Origin: JBJKPP01 sp046706145
GTDB taxonomy: Bacteria; Bacteroidota; Ignavibacteria; Ignavibacteriales; Ignavibacteriaceae
DNA length: 12,699 nucleotides
Assembly (NCBI GenBank): GCA_046706145.1
Contig: JBJKPP010000142.1
Span: 1-12,699, forward strand
Direction of reading: 5' to 3'
This document shows positions 1 through 7,158 of this stretch, one piece after another. Made by a program: the position numbers and the translations under genes. The notes beneath the pieces were generated by a model. That model was not told the origin of the DNA, ran no database searches, and saw only the letters and a list, made by a program, of their open reading frames with translations. Within the stretch, counting starts at the first letter, position 1; the number at the start of each line of letters is the position of its first letter.

Positions 1-1864
1 ATCCAAGCTGTAAAAAGTAATCACCATTTGCAAGCAAATTATCTTGACCAATAACATTTCTAGTATAAAATCTATTCCCGCCTTTAACTACAGACATTAA
101 TTTCTTCTGTGTTACCACCAGACTCACCAATCTATTTTCAGAATCATTAACCATATTAGTCCAAAAATTGAAAACCTTCTGGAAATTGTGCGTTGGAACT
201 ACATCCAGCTCGAAACCTATATAAGGGTTATATAGCTGTTTTTTATAAAGCCTAATATAATTATCATACTTTACCCAATAGTAAACCATCTTTTTCTCTT
301 TTACAAAAATCTTTGATTCCAGCACATTTTCATCTATTTCAAAAATCTTTTCATCCTGAAATTTATTGGACACATTTTTTAATTCCGCAACTCCAAATTT
401 ATTTTCTCCTATGTACGAATATATTATACTCTCGACTCCGTTTTTGTTTGTCAGCACATTCAAATCATCTATCCCATTTGCGCCATAAACAATTCTTTTA
501 CTGATGTTTTTGGTAACAAAATTAACTATGTAAAATTCAATCATTTTACTGCCCATATTATAGCAAAAGAACCCGAAGGAATTGGGAGATGTTTTAGCTA
601 TAACAATATTTGATTTATCTTCTACCAAGGGCAGAGAGTAAACCGTCTTTGGTATAGAGTTGGTCCCAGTAAGGACTATTTTCAGTTTATTTACAGAATT
701 ATCAATCAGACAATAATTAGTGTTTTTATTGTATTTGAAAAGAGAAAGATTAGATGGATGTTGTGTAAGAACCATTTTGGAAAGCTTAGAATAATCTTCC
801 ATGCGTGATATTGAAAATATTTCACCGCCTTTTGTTAAGCCAAACAAAACTGCCCTATTATCAACCTTTGAGACTTCAATATCTTTAATATTTACATTTT
901 CCATAATTGTGAATTCACTATAGAATTCATCCTTGTTCTTCGCAAAGAATATTGATATGATTCCTTGAGTAGTATCGAGATAAGCTATGTCAGTCTTACC
1001 GTCATTATTGAAATCTCCGAAGACTATTTTATCAGGTGAATAATCTGTATTAAGAGTTGCTTCATTAGAATAGGAATTTCGAAAATCACCATAAAGTATA
1101 TGAATTGTATTATCCTCAGAGTAAATGATATCGGGATAAGAATCCTTGTTTAAATCCATGCTAAGAAGACAACCAATCTTCCCGTCGAGACCAATACTTC
1201 TTGCTTTGTAGAATGTGCTGTCTCCTTGATTATAGAAGAAATCCAGTGAGTCACTCAATAAATTAAAACCGACAATATCTGATAGACTATCGCTATTAAT
1301 ATCCGCAAAAATGGCCTGTGAGTAAATTGAGTTCTGAGCAATTTTTTTCTCATAAATCTTACTAGCGTCAGCAAAAAGAATCGACAATCCATTAAATGCA
1401 CTGCCTGATACCAAAATTTCATTATTCCCATCATTGTTCAAATCTGAAACCGATAAGTTTTGGGGATATGAGTTAAAACTTATATCTGAAACAAAATAAA
1501 TTCTCTTATTTTCTACTATCTTGAAGATCCCAACCTTTCTCGATTTCCTGGATGAATAAACGAAGGAGCTGAGTTTTCTGTTCAAAACTTTTATTCTTGA
1601 TGGATTACCTCTTAATGAAAGAATATTTTGGAGGTCAAAATTCTTGTATTTATTGTAATCGTATAAATCAATTTGTCTTTTGTTATTCGAATATGTCAGC
1701 AGACTTTGTATAGGATGGTTATTATTAATAAATATAAAAGGTGTAATGGAATTAAACCCGCTGTCAATAGCAATAGAGTTGTATTCGCAGAAGCCGTTTA
1801 TAGGGGTTTGGGAAAAGAGTTTAACGGGCAGCAGTAAGAATAAAGCTAACAGCGCCTTGCCCAT
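1..1864 (-). CDS. Secreted FG-GAP/VCBS-repeat protein, 3' end cut by window edge
   Basis: Reading the minus strand from ATG at 1864 gives 621 codons with no stop, running off the left edge, so the C-terminus is missing. Residues 1-18 form a signal peptide (MGKALLALFLLLPVKLFS) with likely cleavage before Q19. Four calcium-loop motifs of the FG-GAP/VCBS type are visible: DLNNDGNNEI at 141-150, DINSDSLSDI at 188-197, DLNKDSYPDI at 237-246 and DFNNDGKTDI at 284-293. Their spacing of 47-49 residues is what propeller blades would give. From about residue 310 to the edge I see no further clear motif. Proteins of this type are extracellular or surface beta-propellers, often adhesins. If the cell uses type IX secretion, a C-terminal sorting domain could lie off the edge; that is inference. 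ATG 1864 is the only plausible start: no other in-frame ATG occurs before about residue 236. It lies 13 nt after the thioesterase stop, so the gene is probably last or late in the bamD operon. Confidence 0.88.
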   Translation of the reverse strand, partial: MGKALLALFLLLPVKLFSQTPINGFCEYNSIAIDSGFNSITPFIFINNNHPIQSLLTYSNNKRQIDLYDYNKYKNFDLQNILSLRGNPSRIKVLNRKLSSFVYSSRKSRKVGIFKIVENKRIYFVSDISFNSYPQNLSVSDLNNDGNNEILVSGSAFNGLSILFADASKIYEKKIAQNSIYSQAIFADINSDSLSDIVGFNLLSDSLDFFYNQGDSTFYKARSIGLDGKIGCLLSMDLNKDSYPDIIYSEDNTIHILYGDFRNSYSNEATLNTDYSPDKIVFGDFNNDGKTDIAYLDTTQGIISIFFAKNKDEFYSEFTIMENVNIKDIEVSKVDNRAVLFGLTKGGEIFSISRMEDYSKLSKMVLTQHPSNLSLFKYNKNTNYCLIDNSVNKLKIVLTGTNSIPKTVYSLPLVEDKSNIVIAKTSPNSFGFFCYNMGSKMIEFYIVNFVTKNISKRIVYGANGIDDLNVLTNKNGVESIIYSYIGENKFGVAELKNVSNKFQDEKIFEIDENVLESKIFVKEKKMVYYWVKYDNYIRLYKKQLYNPYIGFELDVVPTHNFQKVFNFWTNMVNDSENRLVSLVVTQKKLMSVVKGGNRFYTRNVIGQDNLLANGDYFLQLG

Positions 1865-1876
1865 GGGCAGGCAGGC
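1854..1876. repeat. GC-rich palindrome overlapping the FG-GAP gene start
   Basis: A short GC-rich inverted repeat sits in AT-rich surroundings. Its perfect core is TGCCCATGGGCA (1858-1869). Outside the core the arms pair imperfectly: on the minus strand, one bulged A and then three more G-C pairs. It starts inside the thioesterase stop region and ends at codon 4 of the FG-GAP gene. The start codon of that gene is the central ATG of the palindrome. Similar short GC-rich palindromes occur as dispersed repeats in some bacterial genomes, but no second copy is present in this window, so calling it a dispersed element is inference. No T-tract follows on either strand, so it does not look like a terminator. 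Confidence 0.6.
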
Positions 1877-1877
1877 T

Positions 1878-2351
1878 CTAATAATCTTCTTTGACTCTAT
1901 ATTTAAGCCGGATTTCTCTTCTTTGTAACGCTTGTTCAAATCTTCTTTTCTCATACTCTGTTTCTGGAATCGCTTTGACTGCCTCAACAGGTTTCCCGTC
2001 TTTATCAACACTAACGAAAGTCAAATATGCTGTGTTTGAGTGTAGCTTAGTTCCCTTTTTAAAGTTTTCTGCAAAAACCTTTACACCAATTTCCATGGAA
2101 GTGTTGAACACTCTATTTACAGACGCCATCAAAGTTACTGCATCGCCCAATTTTATGGGATGATGAAAATCAACCCTGTCCACAGATGCCGTTACACATA
2201 TTCTGTTATTATGTTTTGCTGCGCACAGAGCAGCACATATATCAACCCAATTCATCAACTGACCGCCAAGTAAATTTCCCAGTTGATTAGTATGGTGTGG
2301 TAGAACAAGCTCTGTCATCACGACAGTAGAGTCGCTAACTTTTTTCTCCAC
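1878..2351 (-). CDS. Acyl-CoA thioesterase, hotdog fold (YciA/ACOT type)
   Basis: This 157-residue protein is a single hotdog domain that hydrolyses acyl-CoA to free fatty acid and CoA in the cytoplasm. The family signature is clear: TNQLGNLLGGQLMNWVD at 21-37, containing the conserved N-x-x-G-x-x-x-G-G helix start and D37. It is followed by ASVDRVDFHHPIKLGD (55-70), the typical central strand of YciA/ACOT7-like enzymes. The basic C-terminal tail (about 134-157) is outside the core. The size fits a stand-alone domain that would assemble as a hexamer. The start is GTG at 2351, whose G is the last base of the bamD stop (TAGTG), so translation is probably coupled to bamD. Substrate length preference cannot be read from the sequence. 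A fatty-acid or membrane-lipid housekeeping role is inferred. Confidence 0.9.
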   Translation of the reverse strand: MEKKVSDSTVVMTELVLPHHTNQLGNLLGGQLMNWVDICAALCAAKHNNRICVTASVDRVDFHHPIKLGDAVTLMASVNRVFNTSMEIGVKVFAENFKKGTKLHSNTAYLTFVSVDKDGKPVEAVKAIPETEYEKRRFEQALQRREIRLKYRVKEDY

Positions 2352-3115
2352 TATTTTTCAGATGTTGATAATTGATTCTGAAGAGATGATTTAAGCTTAC
2401 GAACTTCCGGCGCATTTTCGTTATTAGGAAATCTTTCCAGGAATCTATCCATTTCAGTAATGGCTTCATTATTTTTTTTCAAGCTTAATAAAAGCTTAAT
2501 TTTGTTATAAGAAGCCATCGGGGCATATTTAGTATCATGGTATGTATCTATAACATCATCGTAATATTCCAGCGCAGCATCATAATAATCTAATTTATCA
2601 TATATCTCCGCACTGTGAAATTCTTTATGCGCCAATTTATCATTTAGCTCTTGAATTTTCTGTTCTGCTTCATGTACTTTGTCGTTAGACGGATAAAAAT
2701 CTATAAAAGCCTGGAACTCTTGAATTGCCTTTTTTGTGTAAGTCTGGTCTAAAGCATAGTTTGGCGACAGTTCATAATAGCATTGAGCCAGCATATATTG
2801 AGCTTTAGGTACATAATCGCTGGCGGGCATGGTTTTGATTAATTTGCTGAATTCGTAGGCTCCTAATATATATTCTTGTCTTTTATATCTTGTCATACCC
2901 AGATAATATTGAGCCTTATCCGCTATTGTATTTCCAGGATACTGGAGCACCAGTGCCTGAAATTCACTCAAGGCATCCTGATAATCTTCTTGATTGTACA
3001 ACTGGATGTCATAATTCAGTCTTTCCGAAGGCGGCATATTCGTGGTATCCTTAATTCCTCCGCAACCAGCAACTATGAGCGAGAATATTATTACAGCAAA
3101 TACTTTTTTAACCAT
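2351..3115 (-). CDS. bamD: Outer membrane assembly lipoprotein BamD (YfiO-like, TPR)
   Basis: This is a lipoprotein with tetratricopeptide repeats that matches BamD, the periplasmic lipoprotein of the BAM complex that inserts beta-barrel proteins into the outer membrane. From the ATG at 3115 the N-terminus is MVKKVFAVIIFSLIVAGC, a lipoprotein signal with lipobox VAGC and the acylated Cys at residue 18. TPR-like pairs follow, for example YNQEDYQDALSEFQALVLQYP and later helices ending DRFLERFP. The mature length of about 237 residues fits BamD. An in-frame ATG at 3130 adds five residues (MEWKC). I prefer 3115 because GGAA lies just upstream and the signal sequence is then of normal shape, but 3130 is possible. 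The stop shares one base with the thioesterase start. Other TPR lipoproteins could look similar, but size, lipobox and repeat pattern favour BamD. Confidence 0.82.
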   Translation of the reverse strand: MVKKVFAVIIFSLIVAGCGGIKDTTNMPPSERLNYDIQLYNQEDYQDALSEFQALVLQYPGNTIADKAQYYLGMTRYKRQEYILGAYEFSKLIKTMPASDYVPKAQYMLAQCYYELSPNYALDQTYTKKAIQEFQAFIDFYPSNDKVHEAEQKIQELNDKLAHKEFHSAEIYDKLDYYDAALEYYDDVIDTYHDTKYAPMASYNKIKLLLSLKKNNEAITEMDRFLERFPNNENAPEVRKLKSSLQNQLSTSEK

Positions 3116-3166
3116 GCATTTCCATTCCATTTAATTGTACAATAATAACTAAATAAAGAAAGTCAT

Positions 3167-3174
3167 CAAAGGTA
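3167..3174 (-). promoter_or_regulatory. Candidate -7 element (TACCTTTG) for bamD
   Basis: In the gap between the unknown gene and bamD, the minus strand carries TACCTTTG. It matches the Bacteroidetes sigma-A -7 consensus TAnnTTTG exactly. A transcript would start near 3160 and leave a leader of about 30-45 nt before bamD. I see no TTG at the proper -33 spacing, so the call rests on one element. It would give bamD, the thioesterase and the FG-GAP gene their own promoter in addition to read-through from gdhA. Confidence 0.35.
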
Positions 3175-3182
3175 ATAATCCA

Positions 3183-3803
3183 TTATTTGCTTCGAATTGC
3201 AAAGAAAAGAAAAATTACAACTGCAGCGGTTCCTATTGCAACTACAGGTTCAAGCAAACTGCCCAAAAAAGGTTCTGGTGGAATGTTTCCCCTAGTAACA
3301 GGATATGAAGTATTCTCTAAATCATGAATATTACCATAATTAACTGTATCGGAGTATGAATAATTGAATTCCTTCCCAATTGAAGGATTTGAATTAATAA
3401 CATAGCTGCCTGAAAAATTTATTATCCTTGGAACCTTAAAAGAACCTAAAAACCCGCTCCTGAAAACATCCCCATATTTTACTTTTGCATTATCAATAGT
3501 GTAATCAATATTAAGAATTTCCTGATCTTTATTACCTTGTGTAACAATTGTATAATGTTTATTAATAAAATAAGTTAGAAAATGATCTTTAAATAAGTCA
3601 TATTCATTTCCGAGTACAAAATTAAAAGAAAGATTTCTTCTGTCTGCCGGTATTACATTGGAGATTACCGCTGCAGACGAATCTACTAAATTTTCAAAAA
3701 TTTCCATATTAGTTTTTGTCTGCGAAAAAGAACTACTAGGAATTACTAACGCAATCAGCAGCACACAATAAGATATTCTTATATGAGTAAGGACCTTAAG
3801 CAT
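3183..3803 (-). CDS. Secreted protein of unknown function with C-terminal membrane anchor
   Basis: I do not recognise this 206-residue protein with confidence. Residues 1-27 are a signal peptide ending SSSFS, with cleavage expected before Q28. The mature region is about 150 residues of mixed polar sequence with strand-like patterns. It contains a short stretch (ADRRNLSFNFVLGNEYDLF, 53-71) and a Gly/Phe-rich segment (GDVFRSGFLGSFKVPRI, 111-127). Near the end comes PPEPFLGSLLEPVV, leading into a hydrophobic helix of about 20 residues (183-203) and a basic tail (RSK). This predicts a protein exported to the periplasm and held by a C-terminal transmembrane helix. Its ATG at 3803 overlaps the last 8 nt of gdhA (ATGCTTAA), so it is translated from the gdhA transcript. 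bamD follows 52 nt or more downstream. A role in the envelope is inferred only from topology and neighbours. Confidence 0.8.
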   Translation of the reverse strand: MLKVLTHIRISYCVLLIALVIPSSSFSQTKTNMEIFENLVDSSAAVISNVIPADRRNLSFNFVLGNEYDLFKDHFLTYFINKHYTIVTQGNKDQEILNIDYTIDNAKVKYGDVFRSGFLGSFKVPRIINFSGSYVINSNPSIGKEFNYSYSDTVNYGNIHDLENTSYPVTRGNIPPEPFLGSLLEPVVAIGTAAVVIFLFFAIRSK

Positions 3804-5079
3804 ATATTCCGCGAACCTTTAATGTTTTAGCAACTTTATCAATTGCCATAATATACGCACCAATTCTCAAAGATACTTTATATTGTCCCGCAGTTTTATA
3901 AACATCAGTAAAAGCCTGGTGCATCATTCTGTCCAATCTTCTGTTTACCCTGTCAATTGTCCAGAAATAACCCATTCTATCCTGAACCCATTCAAAATAA
4001 GAAACCGTAACGCCTCCCGCATTTGCTAGGATGTCAGGAACGACCAAAATTCCTTTATCCTGTAAAATAGGATCAGCCTTTGCTGTTGTCGGACCGTTTG
4101 CTCCTTCCACAATTATCTTACAATTTAGCTTGCCTGCGTTTTTTGCCGTAATCTGATCTTCTTTTGCAGCGGGTACCAAAACATCACATTTCATCTCAAG
4201 CAATTCTTCATTTGAAATTACTTCACAATTCTTATAGTCTGTTAAACTTTTTTGTTTGCTCACATGGTCAATTACGTCATCCACATCAAAACCTTTTGAA
4301 TTATATATCGCACCGTTTATATTGCTGAGTGCAATAATTTTAACGCCTTGTTCCTTCATTAATTTTGCCGCTACTGATCCAACATTGCCGAAACCCTGGA
4401 TCGACGCAGTTGCTTCACTCTTCCTAATTTTTAGTTTATCCAGCGCTCCTATTGCTACAGTCATAACACCTCTGCCAGTAGCTTCTCTTCTTCCCCAGGA
4501 GCCTCCAATGATATGAGGCTTTCCTGTAACGACGGCTGTTTCAGTTCTCTTATTATGCATGCTGTAAGTATCCATTATCCAGGCCATAGTTTGTTCGTTA
4601 GTATTCATATCTGGAGCCGGAATATCTTTATCCGGACCAAAAACATCAAGCAAGTTTGCAGTGAATCTTCTTGTCAGTTTTTCAAGCTCTTGTACCGTTA
4701 GTTTTTCCGGATCGCATTTAATACCTCCTTTTGCTCCTCCAAAGGGGATATTCACAATCGAACATTTCCAAGTCATCCATGCGGCCAGTGCTTTCATCTC
4801 ATCTAAATTAACATCTGGGGCAAAACGAATTCCGCCTTTTGAAGGTCCTAAAATATTATTGTGTATTACTCTGTATCCCTCAAAAACCCCTATACTGCCA
4901 TCATCCATAATGATCGGTATTGAAACAATAATTTGCCTTGTGGGCTCTTTCAAATAGTTATAAATTCCTACATCTAAGCCAAGAATTGATGCAGCAACAT
5001 CAAATCTTTCCATCATCGATTCGAAAGGATTTTCCTTATCTACTATGGGGGCAGGCTCTTTATAAATTTGCGTAATCAT
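3796..5079 (-). CDS. gdhA: Glutamate dehydrogenase (Glu/Leu/Phe/Val dehydrogenase family)
   Basis: This 427-residue cytoplasmic enzyme interconverts glutamate with 2-oxoglutarate and ammonia, linking nitrogen and carbon metabolism. The length fits the roughly 420-residue hexameric family. Key residues are in place: K81 in GPSKGGIRFAP, K105 in WMTWKCS and the catalytic K117 in PFGGAKGGIKCDP. D157 lies in PAPDMNTNEQT, and S360 in NAGGVTVSYFEW. The lysines and serine are those that bind the glutamate side chain, favouring glutamate over leucine or phenylalanine dehydrogenase. The Rossmann loop is GFGNVG at 229-234. At the end of the next strand the sequence is LSNINGAIYN, with N253 where many relatives have Asp, so NAD versus NADP use is uncertain. 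AAAGG lies about 10 nt before the ATG. A hairpin terminator for htpX lies about 28-66 nt upstream. Its stop codon overlaps the start of the next gene. Confidence 0.95.
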   Translation of the reverse strand: MITQIYKEPAPIVDKENPFESMMERFDVAASILGLDVGIYNYLKEPTRQIIVSIPIIMDDGSIGVFEGYRVIHNNILGPSKGGIRFAPDVNLDEMKALAAWMTWKCSIVNIPFGGAKGGIKCDPEKLTVQELEKLTRRFTANLLDVFGPDKDIPAPDMNTNEQTMAWIMDTYSMHNKRTETAVVTGKPHIIGGSWGRREATGRGVMTVAIGALDKLKIRKSEATASIQGFGNVGSVAAKLMKEQGVKIIALSNINGAIYNSKGFDVDDVIDHVSKQKSLTDYKNCEVISNEELLEMKCDVLVPAAKEDQITAKNAGKLNCKIIVEGANGPTTAKADPILQDKGILVVPDILANAGGVTVSYFEWVQDRMGYFWTIDRVNRRLDRMMHQAFTDVYKTAGQYKVSLRIGAYIMAIDKVAKTLKVRGIYA

Positions 5080-5106
5080 ATCGTTGTGCCTTTAAGTTTT
5101 ATGAAA

Positions 5107-5145
5107 TGATAAAATAAAACTCCTCCCGCTGGTGGCAAGAGGAGT
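5107..5145 (-). terminator. Rho-independent terminator after htpX
   Basis: On the minus strand, ACTCCTC (5145-5139) and GAGGAGT (5125-5119) form a 7-bp stem around a 13-nt loop. TTTTATTTTAT follows at once. The hairpin begins 62 nt after the htpX stop and ends about 28 nt before the gdhA start, so it should end the htpX transcript. Because it sits so close to gdhA, it could instead act in the gdhA leader if gdhA is transcribed from further upstream. Confidence 0.65.
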
Positions 5146-5207
5146 CTGGAACAAATTTCTAGTAATAAAAAAACAATCGAATATCTTACCGAGAGAAGGC
5201 ATCTTAT

Positions 5208-6059
5208 TTATCTTATACCTGCTGCAATGTTTTTCAGTCTTCTAATTCTCTCTTCTGTAGGTGGGTGTGTTGAGAATAATTTCATAACTCCCTGCGACTT
5301 CAGAGGATTTACTATAAACATATGTGCTGTAGCAGGCGTTGCTTTTGTTACCGGTTTAAGCTTGTTTGCCTGTGATAATTTTTCAAGTGCAGATGCTAAT
5401 GAAAGAGGCTTACCGGAAATTTCTGAACCTCCTTGATCAGCAGCAAATTCTCTTGACCTTGAAATAGCAAGCTGCAAGAGCACCGCTGCTATAGGAGCTA
5501 ATATAATCATAAACAATCCTCCCAATCCTCCACCCCTTCTGTCATTTCCACCATAACCACCAAACATCGCCGCCCAGCCTGCAAGTTGTGCCAAATAGGT
5601 AATAGTTCCAACACATGTTGCCGCTATAGTTCCAGTCAAAATATCTCTATGTTTGACATGGGCTAATTCATGACCAAGCACACCCATAATTTCATTATCA
5701 TCAAGTAAATTTAGTATTCCTGTAGTTGCGGCAACCGCTGCATGATGTGGATCTCTTCCGGTGGCAAAAGCATTGGGCGTTTGATCTTCTATAATATAAA
5801 CTTTAGGCATCGGAAGTCCGGCTCTCTGGCTTAGCTGCGAGACTATTCCGTAAAGCCGCGGAGAACTTTCTGCCGTAACTTCTTTGGCTTTATACATCTT
5901 CAAAACAATTTTATCGGAGAACCAATAAGAGCCGAAATTCATGAATAGTGAAAAAAGAAATGCAATTGTTAAGCCGGTTTCACCTCCCAAAAGATAACCG
6001 ACTAAAAGAAACAGAACCATCATTACTGTCATTAAAAAGACAGTCTTCAACGTGTTCAT
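5208..6059 (-). CDS. htpX: Membrane zinc metalloprotease HtpX (M48B)
   Basis: HtpX is an inner-membrane zinc protease that degrades damaged membrane proteins under stress. The product is 283 residues from the ATG at 6059 (MNTLKTVFLM), the usual HtpX N-terminus, and GGAAA lies just upstream. A TTG at 6071 would add four residues and is less likely. In the preferred numbering, two hydrophobic segments occupy about 6-24 and 28-47. The zinc motif HELAH is at 130-134. A further membrane pair lies around 142-165 and 182-199, with a Gly-rich stretch between. The third zinc ligand is the Glu of SREFAAD at about 204. The C-terminus carries STHPPTEERI, typical of HtpX. No lemA neighbour is present. The gene diverges from the porQ-like gene and ends in a hairpin terminator. 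Confidence 0.95.
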   Translation of the reverse strand: MNTLKTVFLMTVMMVLFLLVGYLLGGETGLTIAFLFSLFMNFGSYWFSDKIVLKMYKAKEVTAESSPRLYGIVSQLSQRAGLPMPKVYIIEDQTPNAFATGRDPHHAAVAATTGILNLLDDNEIMGVLGHELAHVKHRDILTGTIAATCVGTITYLAQLAGWAAMFGGYGGNDRRGGGLGGLFMIILAPIAAVLLQLAISRSREFAADQGGSEISGKPLSLASALEKLSQANKLKPVTKATPATAHMFIVNPLKSQGVMKLFSTHPPTEERIRRLKNIAAGIR

Positions 6060-6217
6060 ACTGTTTTCCAAAAATATTTTACAACCTTTTAAAAATTAAA
6101 GAATGAATTATGTTTAAGCAAGGAAAAGAGAAGAACACACGGGTGAATCCAGTCCAAAATCACTTGCCTTTATTATTTATTATAATTAAATAGAACCCCA
6201 AAATTGCGACAAATTAA

Positions 6218-7156
6218 ATGAAAATAGCTTCTTTCAGTGTCATAATTATGCTCTTTCTTTGGAGCAATATTTCATTTTCACAAAATAGTACTTATGACTT
6301 TTTAAATGTTGACACTAGTCCAAGAGCAAGTGCACTGGGTGGAGCTTTTGTCTCAAATAATGATGATCCAAATGTTATTTTCTACAACCCTTCCGGATTA
6401 AGTTTATTACACGGAACCCCCATTTCAATTTCTTACGTTAAACATTTATTAGATATAAATCTTGCAAGCATATCTTTTTCTACCGATTTAAAAAGTATTG
6501 GAAGAATTGGCGCTGGAATACAATACGTGAATTATGGAACTTTTGATGAAGCAACTACGGACGGACAAAAAATTGGTACTTTTAGTGCAAATGAAGCGGC
6601 GTTGACCCTTGGTTATTCCAATAATTTGGATACCAACTTTTATTATGGTGCAAATTTAAAATTAATCTATTCCGATATTGCCAGTGTTAGCTCTTCAGCA
6701 TTAGCATTTGACTTGGGTTTGCATTATGCTTTCCCTGATGACAATTTTGATATAGGGTTTGCGATATTAAACGTAGGAACCCAGCTTAAGTCATATTACA
6801 CAACAAAAGAAAACTTACCTCTTGATGTTGTGTTTGGTATTTCGAAATCACTTCAGCATTTGCCGCTAAAGCTTTCTTTAGACTTTCATGATTTAAACCA
6901 GAAGAGAGATAATTTTATCTCTACTTTCAAATCCTTTGCAGTTGGCGCTGAATTTACTTTGAGCAAGGCACTTAAATTAAGATTTGGTTATAATAACCAG
7001 GAAAGACAGGATTTAAGCATTGCCTCAACTCCAGGAATTGCAGGGTTCAATATTGGAGTTGGATTGAGAATATCAACTTACTATTTTGATTATGCTTATT
7101 CATCATTTGGTCTTGCAGGCGGTATGAATAGGATCGGAATCTCAACCAATATTTAG
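6218..7156 (+). CDS. porQ: PorQ-like type IX secretion outer-membrane barrel protein
   Basis: This 312-residue protein resembles PorQ of the PorV/PorQ family, outer-membrane barrels of the FadL type. PorQ works with PorU, PorV and PorZ to attach type IX secretion cargo to the cell surface. The signal peptide (about 1-21, ending ISFS) precedes Q22. The mature start STYDFLNVDTSPRASALGG and the following FYNPSGLSLLHG carry the family marks: an ALGGAF-like motif and an NP-x-G/L motif. Regular alternating strands with aromatic ends follow to the C-terminal TNI. Further recognisable stretches are GAGIQYVNYGTFDEA and NVGTQLKSYY. The gene is alone on its strand, diverges from htpX and converges on the TPR gene with a 2-nt gap. 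No good Shine-Dalgarno sequence precedes the ATG. Assignment to PorQ rather than another PorV-family member is from memory of the family and is less certain than the barrel call. Confidence 0.8.
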   Translation: MKIASFSVIIMLFLWSNISFSQNSTYDFLNVDTSPRASALGGAFVSNNDDPNVIFYNPSGLSLLHGTPISISYVKHLLDINLASISFSTDLKSIGRIGAGIQYVNYGTFDEATTDGQKIGTFSANEAALTLGYSNNLDTNFYYGANLKLIYSDIASVSSSALAFDLGLHYAFPDDNFDIGFAILNVGTQLKSYYTTKENLPLDVVFGISKSLQHLPLKLSLDFHDLNQKRDNFISTFKSFAVGAEFTLSKALKLRFGYNNQERQDLSIASTPGIAGFNIGVGLRISTYYFDYAYSSFGLAGGMNRIGISTNI

Positions 7157-7158
7157 AA

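Noticed and set aside
1680..1928. Open reading frame of 82 codons on the plus strand
   Set aside because: It is antisense to the start of the FG-GAP gene and the end of the thioesterase, both well supported.
6069..6076. TATTTTTG on the minus strand before htpX, a match to the -7 consensus
   Set aside because: It ends only 9 nt before the ATG at 6059, so the message would be nearly leaderless. It lies in a T-rich run with no -33 element, so it is probably chance.
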